This document shows, in pieces, positions 1 to 6,478 of a DNA stretch of 23,926 nucleotides. Positions within the stretch are counted from its first letter, which is position 1. Each line of letters starts with the position of its first letter. The stretch lies in the IMG/VR virus record IMGVR_UViG_3300025632_000078, positions 1-23,926 of that record; one strand, written 5' to 3'. The DNA is from a virus. The notes below the pieces were generated by a model. It did not search any database. It saw nothing but the letters and a program-made list of their open reading frames with translations, and was not told where the DNA came from. Made by a program: the position numbers and the translations under genes.

Positions 1-1
1 T

Positions 2-1756
2 AGTTTGAAGCCGTTAGATGGAACAGGAGACTTTACCTTTACTAGAGGTAGTGATATTAGTGCTACGAGAGTTAATGAGGATGGCTATATAGAGAAGGGT
101 AGAGAGAATCTCTTGCTGCAATCAAATCAGTTTGATACTACTTGGACAATTGACACCTCAACTGCATCAATAACAAGCGGACAAGCGGATAAAGATGGCG
201 GCACGGATGCTTGGTCATTGGTTGCAAAAGCAGTTAATGGACACCACCGAATTATTCAAACATTTACAGGTGCGGCAAATAGTATCAATACCTTTAGTGT
301 ATTCGCCAAAGCTAACGGCTACAACTTTTTAAGAATCGTTGAAAATGCAATAACGGGGGATTTTGCAACCTTTGACTTATCTAATGGAAGCGTTGCAAAC
401 ACGACTGGAATAGCAAACACTGCAACGATTGAAGCGGTAGGGTCAGCAGGATGGTATAGATGTAGTATTGCTTTTGATTGTGGCGCAACCACACGCATTG
501 ACATCTACACAATGGAAACAAACGGCACAACAAGTTTTGTTGGTGATGGCGTGAGTGGAGCGTATATTATGAATGCCCAAGCAGAAAGCGGTCTTGTAGC
601 TACTGATTACATTGAAACAGGAGCATCTACTGCACAAGCGGGTATCTTGGAGGATATGCCTCGTTTAGATTATAGTGGTGGTGCTTCGTGTCCTTCTCTT
701 TTACTTGAGCCAAGTAGGACGAATTTAGTGCCTTATTCGGAATACTTTGATGCTTATACAAAATCAGATACCTCTATATTAACAAATCAAGCACAAAGTC
801 CAGAGGGACTTGTTAATGCGTCTTTGATTGCTGAAACGGCTACAAATAGCAACCACTATTTGGGTCTAACTTCTGGTATTTCTGTTGTCTCTGGAACGAC
901 ATATACATTTAGTGTTTTTATAAAAAAAGGAGATGGAGCATCTGCTCCCGATTATTGTCAGTTGACATTTAACTCTGCTGGTTTTGGTGCGATTTACGCT
1001 AATTTTAATTTAAGCAATGGCACAATAGGAGCATTAAGTGGCGTTACTCCTCTTATAAGCGATTCAACCATTAATGGTTTTTGGAGATGTAGTATTACGG
1101 CAACCGCTACTTCTACGGCTAATACTGGCTCAATCGTAGCATTTACAAATAACAATGATTCATTAGGTCGTTTGCCATCCTATCTTGGGAATACGGCTTC
1201 GGATTTTTATGCTTACGGCTTCCAAGTAGAAGAAGGCTCCTATCCAACAAGTTACATACCTACATATGGTACATCGCAAACGAGGTTGGAAGATGACCCA
1301 GCGCCATTAGATGTAACTGGCTTAACATCTACCTATAACACTTTGTATGCTGAATTTGAAGTGAGCAATATTGATTCTACGATGCAAGGTAAAATCGCTT
1401 TGTCGGATAACTCATCAGACAACCGAATGACTATTTTTCAAAGTAGTGATGATTTAATAATATTATTAAACGCTGGAGGAAGTGGTCAAACACCTATAAC
1501 TGCATCTGGTGTTTTGTCGGTAGGTACAAATTTCAAAGTAGCAGTAAAGAATCAAAACGGAAGCCACGCTTTATTCATTAATGGAACAAAGATTGGCGAA
1601 GAATCTTCAACAACTCCAACGGGTTTAAATAGATTGAGATATGGAACTGAAAGAGAAATAAACACTTCACAAAAATTCTTGGGAGATATAAAGCAAACCC
1701 TCGTATTCCCAACTGCCCTATCCGATGATGAGTGTATAGAACTAACAACGATTTGA
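2..1756 (+). CDS. Receptor-binding tail fibre / lectin-like tail protein, 5' truncated
   Basis: The frame is open to the left edge, so the true start lies upstream; the first possible start inside the window is a TTG at 5. At least 583 residues are visible. The protein is rich in Ser, Thr, Gly and Asn with no signal peptide. It holds two similar beta-rich segments, about residues 30-210 and 235-430. Each begins with a phrase of the type N-L-(L/V)-x-x-S-x-x-F, passes through TFSVF(A/I)K, a (F/N)DLSNG or NLSNG turn and GW/GFWRCSI, and ends near a Y-I-(E/P)-T-(G/Y) phrase. This suggests an internal duplication of a carbohydrate-binding jelly roll. The last 150 residues resemble a LamG/concanavalin-like fold. 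Such proteins usually sit at the tail tip and bind cell-surface glycans. It precedes the lysis genes. Base use differs sharply from its neighbours (see findings). The structural role is fairly sure; the ligand is unknown. Confidence 0.75.
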   Translation, partial: SLKPLDGTGDFTFTRGSDISATRVNEDGYIEKGRENLLLQSNQFDTTWTIDTSTASITSGQADKDGGTDAWSLVAKAVNGHHRIIQTFTGAANSINTFSVFAKANGYNFLRIVENAITGDFATFDLSNGSVANTTGIANTATIEAVGSAGWYRCSIAFDCGATTRIDIYTMETNGTTSFVGDGVSGAYIMNAQAESGLVATDYIETGASTAQAGILEDMPRLDYSGGASCPSLLLEPSRTNLVPYSEYFDAYTKSDTSILTNQAQSPEGLVNASLIAETATNSNHYLGLTSGISVVSGTTYTFSVFIKKGDGASAPDYCQLTFNSAGFGAIYANFNLSNGTIGALSGVTPLISDSTINGFWRCSITATATSTANTGSIVAFTNNNDSLGRLPSYLGNTASDFYAYGFQVEEGSYPTSYIPTYGTSQTRLEDDPAPLDVTGLTSTYNTLYAEFEVSNIDSTMQGKIALSDNSSDNRMTIFQSSDDLIILLNAGGSGQTPITASGVLSVGTNFKVAVKNQNGSHALFINGTKIGEESSTTPTGLNRLRYGTEREINTSQKFLGDIKQTLVFPTALSDDECIELTTI

Positions 1757-1785
1757 TGAATTGGTATTTATTGCAATCAAAGAAT

Positions 1786-2235
1786 ATGAAGTTAAGTAAG
1801 AACCTAACATTAGGAGAAGCAACAAAATCACATACTGCGATTAAGTATGGGATCAGCAATAAGCCCTCTGGAGAGCATCTCTCTAACTTGATCCAGATAG
1901 CTAGTAAGATATTCCAACCTGTAAGAGATCACTTCCAGAAGCCTATCATAGTGAGTTCAGGATATAGATCTCAAGCATTGAATGATATCATAGGAGGTGC
2001 ATCAGCATCTCAGCATTCAAAAGGTGAGGCTCTAGATTTAGATGGATCAGTAGAGAACTTCCTGATCTTTGAATACATCAAGAACAATCTGGAGTTTGAT
2101 CAACTGATATGGGAATTTGGAGATGATGAGAACCCTGATTGGGTTCATGTCTCTTACAAATCAGAGGACAATAGAGGAGAGGTCCTTCAAGCCGTTAGGC
2201 AGAATGGAAGAGTAATATATAAGAGATGGGGTTAA
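1786..2235 (+). CDS. Endolysin, M15-family D-Ala-D-Ala carboxypeptidase-like peptidase
   Basis: Zinc peptidase of the M15 family that cuts peptide cross-links in peptidoglycan at the end of infection. Counting from ATG 1786 (149 residues), the hallmark SGYRS is at 58-62, the first metal-binding pair H77-x6-D84 lies in the SQHSKGEALDLD block, and the third metal ligand is H121 in WVHVS. The length is right for a single-domain phage M15 enzyme. The frame opens at a GTG (1732), and an in-frame ATG at 1756 overlaps the stop of the tail-fibre gene as TGATG. I prefer 1786 because the family usually starts with a short MKLSKNLTL-like strand. It has no signal peptide, so it needs a holin. It overlaps the next gene by 10 bases and heads the lysis cassette. 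Confidence 0.88.
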   Translation: MKLSKNLTLGEATKSHTAIKYGISNKPSGEHLSNLIQIASKIFQPVRDHFQKPIIVSSGYRSQALNDIIGGASASQHSKGEALDLDGSVENFLIFEYIKNNLEFDQLIWEFGDDENPDWVHVSYKSEDNRGEVLQAVRQNGRVIYKRWG

Positions 2236-2597
2236 AGAGAGCAAAGAATATATTTCTGTATTCAGATTCAGAGCCTAATGAGATCCTGATTTCGCTTTGT
2301 CATTTAATCTGCTTACCTCTTAGCATATGTGCTGAGTATGAAGATCCTAACTATTGGCTCATTATAGGGGCTTTGTTTATTGGGGGATATCAGCTATGGG
2401 CAGTGGTTTATTCTGGATCATTGAAAAATAGACTAAGAGCGGTGAAGTTGGCTTCTTTAATTGCATTGGCTACTATCATAAACTTATCTATGGTAGGTCT
2501 AATGGAGGGCAGTAGAACAGGATGGATTATTATATTCCTGTTTGCTTGTTGGAATGTGATCAGAGTAGAAAAGGAAAAGATAGCAAGAAATGGATAG
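2226..2597 (+). CDS. Small integral membrane protein of the lysis cassette
   Basis: 123 residues. After a soluble N-terminus there are three or four hydrophobic stretches, at about residues 20-36, 43-63, 74-93 and 98-112, followed by a charged C-terminal tail (RVEKEKIARNG). The start overlaps the end of the endolysin gene and the end overlaps the next gene by 8 bases, so it is translated as part of the lysis cassette. The position suits a holin or antiholin, but no conserved holin signature is recognised and another membrane function is possible. Confidence 0.6.
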   Translation: MGLKRAKNIFLYSDSEPNEILISLCHLICLPLSICAEYEDPNYWLIIGALFIGGYQLWAVVYSGSLKNRLRAVKLASLIALATIINLSMVGLMEGSRTGWIIIFLFACWNVIRVEKEKIARNG

Positions 2598-2871
2598 TCA
2601 GGTAATAATCACTATAGGCACAATCCTTGCAAGTGCAGGGATATGGAAATTCTTGGAGTTTAGATTGAAGTTAAAAACAGACTACAAAAAGGAATCAGTG
2701 CAGAATAGTGATGGTGTTCAGTATCGTGATGATCTAAAAAACAGAGTTGCTAGATTAGAGCAGTTATTGGAGGAGAGCAATACGAAGGTATTGGAACTTA
2801 CTGCTGAGGTTCATGCGCTGAGAACAGAGGTGGGATTTTTAAAAAAAGAAAACGATAGATTACGAGGATGA
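2590..2871 (+). CDS. N-terminally anchored coiled-coil protein
   Basis: 93 residues. One N-terminal membrane segment (about residues 4-21) is followed by a basic linker and a strong heptad coiled coil from about residue 50 to the end (leucines in LEQLLEESN, VLELTAEVHALR, VGFLKKENDRLR). Topology would be a single anchor with a charged rod. It sits between a membrane protein and a holin-like gene and overlaps both (8 bases upstream, ATGA downstream). A role in lysis, such as an i-spanin-like or holin-partner protein, is inferred from position only; the u-spanin candidate downstream makes an i-spanin role less needed. Confidence 0.6.
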   Translation: MDSQVIITIGTILASAGIWKFLEFRLKLKTDYKKESVQNSDGVQYRDDLKNRVARLEQLLEESNTKVLELTAEVHALRTEVGFLKKENDRLRG

Positions 2872-3029
2872 TAGATAGAGTTACAAAGAATTGGAAAACG
2901 ACTGCCGTAGGAGCAGTATTATTCGCAGCAGGTATTATATTGGTGGCTATGGAGAAGGCTTCATTGACTGAAGCAGGAACATTCTTTGGTGTAGCCTTTA
3001 TGTTATTCTTTTCTAAAGACAAATTATGA
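2868..3029 (+). CDS. 53-residue holin-like protein with two membrane segments
   Basis: A short ORF starting at an ATG that overlaps the previous stop (ATGA). It has a basic N-terminus (RVTKNWKTT), a hydrophobic helix at about 13-28, a short turn (EKASLTEAG), a second helix at about 37-48 and a charged end (SKDKL). Two short membrane helices in a very small protein beside an endolysin is a common holin layout, and this is the best holin candidate in the window. The next gene starts inside its stop (ATGA). Function is inferred from layout, not from a recognised family. Confidence 0.6.
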   Translation: MIDRVTKNWKTTAVGAVLFAAGIILVAMEKASLTEAGTFFGVAFMLFFSKDKL

Positions 3030-3151
3030 ACGATACAGATTTCGGATTCTCAAATGACTTTGAGGACTTTGTGGATGAATTAACCAATGATAAGGCAAAT
3101 GATAATGCCTGTAGCATTGATAACCCAGATTGTGAAGCATGTGGGAGTTAA
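3026..3151 (+). CDS. Small acidic cysteine-containing protein, unknown
   Basis: 41 residues, starting with ATGA overlap of the previous stop. It is strongly acidic in the first half (repeated FGF, DF, EDF phrases with Asp and Glu) and ends with a cysteine cluster (C29, C36, C39 in the DNPDCEACGS tail). It overlaps the u-spanin candidate by 13 bases. The cysteines could bind a metal. No family recognised. Support comes from the coupled start and stop on both sides. Confidence 0.45.
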   Translation: MNDTDFGFSNDFEDFVDELTNDKANDNACSIDNPDCEACGS

Positions 3152-3555
3152 GAAGGGGAGCAGTTCTGATAGGGCTGCTTTTTTTACTTCAGGGATGTGG
3201 TGCGAAGTGGCACCTGAATCGTGCGATTGCAAAAGATCCAACAATTCTAGATTCAGTTGTGCTAAAAGTGGATACTCTGATCATAACTCAAAAAGAAGCC
3301 GTTAGAGACACTTTAATTCTTGAACGGATAGATACCCTCAGAATTATAAAAGAAGGCATTAGAATTGATCTGAGAAGGTTCTACGACACTATAGAGGTGG
3401 ATATTGAATGTCCTGCTGATACTATTAGGATCCAGAAGGAGATCAGAGTACCTCAAGTCATCTATGAGGAAAAGTCATTTAAGAAGAAACATCTGATTAT
3501 CTTGATTATGTCAATAATCCTTTATACCTTCGGTCTTATTAAATTACTTAAGTAA
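3139..3555 (+). CDS. Lipoprotein with C-terminal membrane anchor, candidate unimolecular spanin
   Basis: 138 residues. The N-terminus is a lipoprotein signal: basic MWELRR, a hydrophobic core and a lipobox ending LLQGC, so Cys20 would be lipidated and placed in the outer membrane. A charged periplasmic region follows (about 21-117), with repeated DTL(I/R) and VDT phrases that suggest beta strands. The C-terminus is one hydrophobic helix (about 118-134) and a short KLLK tail. An outer-membrane lipid anchor plus an inner-membrane anchor in one chain is the defining layout of u-spanins such as T1 gp11, which is of similar length. It closes the lysis cassette. The three lysines just before the helix are unusual for a periplasmic flank, so orientation is not certain. 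Confidence 0.7.
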   Translation: MWELRRGAVLIGLLFLLQGCGAKWHLNRAIAKDPTILDSVVLKVDTLIITQKEAVRDTLILERIDTLRIIKEGIRIDLRRFYDTIEVDIECPADTIRIQKEIRVPQVIYEEKSFKKKHLIILIMSIILYTFGLIKLLK

Positions 3556-3657
3556 GTATACTATATATATATATTACTCTGTAAGAGTAACTAATTACAA
3601 TTAAATACTTATTATACTTATAAGTAATACTCTCTTTCAGAGAGTTAAAAAAAAACA
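3556..3657 (+). promoter_or_regulatory. AT-rich intergenic segment with three inverted repeats
   Basis: A 102-base gap between the lysis and early genes. It holds an alternating AT run (about 3558-3575), a perfect 7-bp stem with 3-base loop TTACTCT-GTA-AGAGTAA (3574-3590), a perfect palindrome ACTTATAAGT (3616-3625), and a second 7-bp stem ACTCTCT-TTC-AGAGAGT (3629-3645) followed by a run of A that leads into the ATG at 3658. Neither stem has a T run after it on the + strand, so these are not standard terminators. No TAnnTTTG box was found. Operator or RNA-processing roles are possible. Confidence 0.5.
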
Positions 3658-3810
3658 ATGACTAGAAGACAAAAGAGTATAGCTATAGAGAACAAAGAGA
3701 TAGCAGATGATTATCACAATCACTTCCTATCTCACTTTGGATTTCATGATGAGCAGAGATCTGATCACTATAGTTTCTGGAAGTATTACCAAGAGGAGCA
3801 GAGCATATGA
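3658..3810 (+). CDS. Small protein, unknown (50 residues)
   Basis: First gene after the AT-rich gap, with an A-rich leader (run of nine A, then CA, then ATG). It has a basic N-terminus (MTRRQKS) and a His- and aromatic-rich second half (HNHF, HFGFH, DHYSFWKYY). The stop overlaps the next start (ATATGA). No family recognised. Confidence 0.5.
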   Translation: MTRRQKSIAIENKEIADDYHNHFLSHFGFHDEQRSDHYSFWKYYQEEQSI

Positions 3811-3953
3811 CAATGAGAGAAGCACAGAGTCTAGCAGTTAGTCTTAATGACAAGGGTTATACTGCTTGGGCAGTTCAGGGATTTAGCGTTAAGCTAATGA
3901 TCAATGGAGTAGTATACCAAATTAAAGAAGAAGATGAGAGATCCGAACATTGA
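3807..3953 (+). CDS. Small protein, unknown (48 residues)
   Basis: Starts in the stop of the upstream gene and overlaps the next gene by 20 bases. The predicted protein has an N-terminal helix (REAQSLAVSLNDKG) followed by two or three short strands (YTAWAVQG, FSVKLMING, VVYQIKEE), a compact alpha-beta layout. No family recognised. Confidence 0.5.
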   Translation: MTMREAQSLAVSLNDKGYTAWAVQGFSVKLMINGVVYQIKEEDERSEH

Positions 3954-4107
3954 TAGATACCTTCATAAGATGGCTATGCTATTCCAGAACTTAGGTTTAG
4001 ATTCAACTCCTGAGGAGAGACTATATGCTAAGGAGGAAGAGTATAGATACTTGGGTAGAATAGCAGAAATTGATTGGGAGTATGCTCAGAGATTAGGATA
4101 TGACTGA
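3934..4107 (+). CDS. Small protein, unknown (57 residues)
   Basis: Predicted to be all helical, with many aromatic and charged residues (RLYAKEEEYRYLG, EIDWEYAQRLGYD). It overlaps the upstream gene by 20 bases and the RusA-like gene by 8 bases, so it is probably translated with them. No family recognised. Confidence 0.5.
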   Translation: MRDPNIDRYLHKMAMLFQNLGLDSTPEERLYAKEEEYRYLGRIAEIDWEYAQRLGYD

Positions 4108-4462
4108 TCACACTAAAATAGAAATCAAGTTAGGTAAGATACCTAGTCTTAATAAATTCTACTCCTCACCACATTGGACATTCAGATCCAGAGAGAAGAC
4201 TAAGTGGAAGGAGATCATTACTGATCAGTTAGATTATGACTTTCAGTTTGAGTATTGCATAATCACTGCAAAGGTCAATTACAGGTACGATCTAGATAAT
4301 TGCATTATGGCTATCAAGTTCACTCAAGATGCATTGGTAGATGCAGGAATGATAGCCGATGATAACAAGAAGTTCATCAAGTCAGTCAGGATAGAACCTG
4401 CTTCTGATATCCCTAAGGATACATCAGTGATCCAGATAGAGGGAAAAATAATCAACAAATAA
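4100..4462 (+). CDS. rusA: RusA-like Holliday junction resolvase
   Basis: Homodimeric endonuclease that resolves Holliday junctions and branched DNA before packaging. The 120-residue length is normal for RusA. Visible family marks are the N-terminal P-S-L-N-K/YSSPHW motif (15-26), the acidic active-site pair in DLDN (D64, D66), a lysine shortly after (K73), then D77 and the GMIADD block (D87, D88), which matches the G-x-I-x-DD motif. It overlaps the preceding small gene by 8 bases. After it comes a 56-base gap with a promoter candidate. Confidence 0.88.
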   Translation: MTDHTKIEIKLGKIPSLNKFYSSPHWTFRSREKTKWKEIITDQLDYDFQFEYCIITAKVNYRYDLDNCIMAIKFTQDALVDAGMIADDNKKFIKSVRIEPASDIPKDTSVIQIEGKIINK

Positions 4463-4463
4463 T

Positions 4464-4494
4464 TTTCATATCTCAAAATCCTTTTCTAAGTTTG
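4464..4494 (+). promoter_or_regulatory. Candidate Bacteroidota-type promoter
   Basis: A TAAGTTTG box (4487-4494) fits the Bacteroidota -7 consensus TAnnTTTG. Exactly 19 bases upstream is TTTC (4464-4467), one mismatch from the -33 TTTG. It would start transcripts near 4501, just ahead of the genes at 4519 and 4650 (SSB). Confidence 0.55.
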
Positions 4495-4518
4495 ACCTGT
4501 TAATCAAAACTTAAAGAG

Positions 4519-4647
4519 ATGGAAAGAGAGAACTTTTATCAGATCATTGATGATCTAGAAGCCTTCGCAGAGAAGATAGGAAGCGAATGGATGAAGGAAA
4601 GACTAGCGATGCTAGAGGTACAGATAATTAATCAATCAACTAAATAA
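4519..4647 (+). CDS. Small helical protein, unknown (42 residues)
   Basis: Begins at ATG after an AAAGAG leader, downstream of the promoter candidate, and ends two bases before the SSB start. Predicted to be one long amphipathic helix (FYQIIDDLEAFAEKIG then WMKERLAMLEVQIIN). No family recognised. Confidence 0.5.
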   Translation: MERENFYQIIDDLEAFAEKIGSEWMKERLAMLEVQIINQSTK

Positions 4648-4649
4648 TT

Positions 4650-5159
4650 ATGAAGACAAGTAAAGTTGTAGCGGTAAATCCGCAAGGGGACTATCAGTTA
4701 AAGGATGGAAGAACTTTATACAAGTTCGTTCTAACTTTTGAGAATGGAGATACAGGAGAATACTCTTCAGTAAAGCCAGATCAGAACAAGTTCGTAGTAG
4801 GTCAGGAAGCGGAGTATGAATTGAATGCTACGCAGTATGGTAACAGAATCAAGCCTGTATATTCTCAGGGTGGTGGTTTCTCTGGAGGAGGATATTCTAA
4901 AGGTAACTACTCAGCAGGATCTGATGATAAGCAGAAGATGATTGTAAAGCAATCCTGCCTTAAAGCAGCAGTTGATCTCTTAAAAGACAAAGGTGCTAAG
5001 AGCACAGATGTTCTAAAGATAGCTGACTCTTTTGTGAGTTGGGTATTGGAAGAAGATAAGAAGGAGACTTCATACGATAATCATTTCTCATCTAGAGAAG
5101 AAAAGATACAAGTAGCGAATGCTATTGTAAATGGTCAAGATGATGACTTACCATTCTAG
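4650..5159 (+). CDS. ssb: Single-stranded DNA-binding protein with acidic C-terminal tip
   Basis: 169 residues. The N-terminal 70 residues look like a small OB fold (strands around KVVAVNPQGDYQL, LYKFVLTFENGD, EAEYELNATQYG). A Gly/Ser/Tyr-rich linker follows (about 72-90), then a helical segment (about 93-132) of a kind seen in other phage proteins. The extreme C-terminus is DDDLPF, an SSB-type tip that normally recruits replication and repair partners. Role: coats single-stranded DNA during replication and recombination. A strong terminator lies 21 bases downstream. The OB domain is not a textbook bacterial SSB, so the family is probably a divergent phage type. Confidence 0.78.
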   Translation: MKTSKVVAVNPQGDYQLKDGRTLYKFVLTFENGDTGEYSSVKPDQNKFVVGQEAEYELNATQYGNRIKPVYSQGGGFSGGGYSKGNYSAGSDDKQKMIVKQSCLKAAVDLLKDKGAKSTDVLKIADSFVSWVLEEDKKETSYDNHFSSREEKIQVANAIVNGQDDDLPF

Positions 5160-5180
5160 TTGATTGATTGTGTTAGGTAG

Positions 5181-5210
5181 AGAGGGGTAGAGATGCTCCT
5201 CTTTTTTTTT
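5181..5210 (+). terminator. Rho-independent terminator after ssb
   Basis: Stem AGAGGGG (5181-5187) pairs with CTCCTCT (5196-5202) with one G-U pair and a loop of about eight bases. A run of T follows to 5210. It ends the 4519-5159 unit. A short CTCAG-GAT-CTGAG hairpin (5211-5223) follows directly. Confidence 0.85.
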
Positions 5211-5253
5211 CTCAGGATCTGAGATATTAAAAATATAGTGTTAATTTAGAGGG

Positions 5254-6177
5254 ATGATTCACAAACACATAATACAATCAAGTAAGACTCTTCGCTATCT
5301 GGAGAGAGCGAGAGAGGGAAAGATCTCAGAGGCTTCAAGATTTGGAGTAGGAGAGATAGATGATCATTTAAGATTTAAGAAGGGAAACTTCATAGTAGTA
5401 ACAGGACACGCTAATGTTGGGAAGACTCACACGATGACCTACCTTCAGTTGCTCCATACTTTAGAGAATGGAACGAAGTGGCTGATCTACTCCTCAGAGA
5501 ATGAGGTTCAATCACTCCAGAGGAAGATCATTGAATTCCTAGCAGGGAAGCCAATCAATCAGATAGATGAGAGAACATTCTGGAGACACCATAGCTTTGT
5601 AGAGGGACATTGGGCATTCCTAGATTCAGAGTTGATAGTTGATGCTTTTGAGTTATTGGAGATCGCTAAAGAGGTCTATGATGCTTGGGAGTTTCAAGGG
5701 ATGATGATAGATCCGTATAACTCGCTAACGATAAAGAAGGAATATCTCAAGGGAGTTTCAACTCACGAATATCATTATGAGGTAACAAGCCACATAAGAA
5801 AGTTCTGTAAGGAATATGGTATTACTACGATCCTGAATACGCATCCTGCAACACAAGCACTAAGACAGGTTCATAAAGGATCTCACGATTATGCTAATCA
5901 TACGATGCCTCCTATGGCTTCAGATGTTGAAGGCGGGGGTAAGTTCGTGAATCGTAGTGATGAATTCTTTGTGATCCACAGGTACACGCAGCATCCGACA
6001 GATTGGATCTTCACAGATATTCATGTGAGGAAAGTGAAGGAGTTGGAATCTGGAGGTAGACCGACACCATTAGATTCACCTATCAGGATGGAATCAACAC
6101 AGGGTAATTGTGGGTTTAGAATTAATGGAATAAATTTGGTAACTAAAGACAGAGAAATAGATGGATCTCCATTTTGA
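5254..6177 (+). CDS. RecA-fold replicative helicase (DnaB/RepA-like ATPase), no primase domain
   Basis: Probable ATP-driven DNA helicase of the replisome. 307 residues. Walker A is GHANVGKT (51-58), followed by a nucleotide-sensing SSEN phrase (80-83); the Walker B-like strand GMMIDPYNS has D153; and the sensor strand TTILNTHPA has His197, as in DnaB/T7 gp4 motif H3. A possible arginine-finger region lies in the HVRKVKE block. About half the length of a full DnaB: the N-terminal domain is missing and no primase is fused, nor is one seen in the window. The ATG at 5254 follows a TTTAGAGGG leader. It overlaps the next gene by 17 bases. An AAA_25/RadA-type ATPase for recombination is the main alternative. 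Confidence 0.8.
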   Translation: MIHKHIIQSSKTLRYLERAREGKISEASRFGVGEIDDHLRFKKGNFIVVTGHANVGKTHTMTYLQLLHTLENGTKWLIYSSENEVQSLQRKIIEFLAGKPINQIDERTFWRHHSFVEGHWAFLDSELIVDAFELLEIAKEVYDAWEFQGMMIDPYNSLTIKKEYLKGVSTHEYHYEVTSHIRKFCKEYGITTILNTHPATQALRQVHKGSHDYANHTMPPMASDVEGGGKFVNRSDEFFVIHRYTQHPTDWIFTDIHVRKVKELESGGRPTPLDSPIRMESTQGNCGFRINGINLVTKDREIDGSPF

Positions 6178-6475
6178 GGGTAATAGGCTATACTATATGG
6201 AAAAGGAATCAGAGTTGTATCGGGCTCTGGACCACCTAAGCAAAGAGTTGAGTGATCAGAAGACTATGACTAAGGAGGATATGTGGGAAGTATTCCAGAT
6301 ACTCGCTGATTCAGCAGCAGTCTATAGACACATCACAGATTACTTTACAACTCTAGACAGACTGATCCTAGATGCTAGGATTGAGAATGGGAAATTAAAG
6401 CAGGAGATGTATGATCTGAAGAAAGAGAATCATAGATTAAATGAGATGGTAGATAGAGAAATGGATAAATTTTAA
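6161..6475 (+). CDS. Helical coiled-coil protein, unknown (104 residues)
   Basis: Overlaps the helicase end by 17 bases, which suggests coupled translation. Predicted fully helical, with a C-terminal coiled coil (about residues 68-100, with heptads in NGKLKQEMYDLKKENHRLNEM). No catalytic motif. A helicase accessory or loader role is only an inference from position. An in-frame ATG at 6200 is an alternative start. Confidence 0.6.
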   Translation: MDLHFEGNRLYYMEKESELYRALDHLSKELSDQKTMTKEDMWEVFQILADSAAVYRHITDYFTTLDRLILDARIENGKLKQEMYDLKKENHRLNEMVDREMDKF

Positions 6476-6478
6476 AAT

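Noticed and set aside
3087-3305. 72-codon + strand ORF in another frame
   Set aside because: Overlaps the u-spanin candidate and the small acidic gene, both better supported by coupled starts, lipobox and membrane helix.
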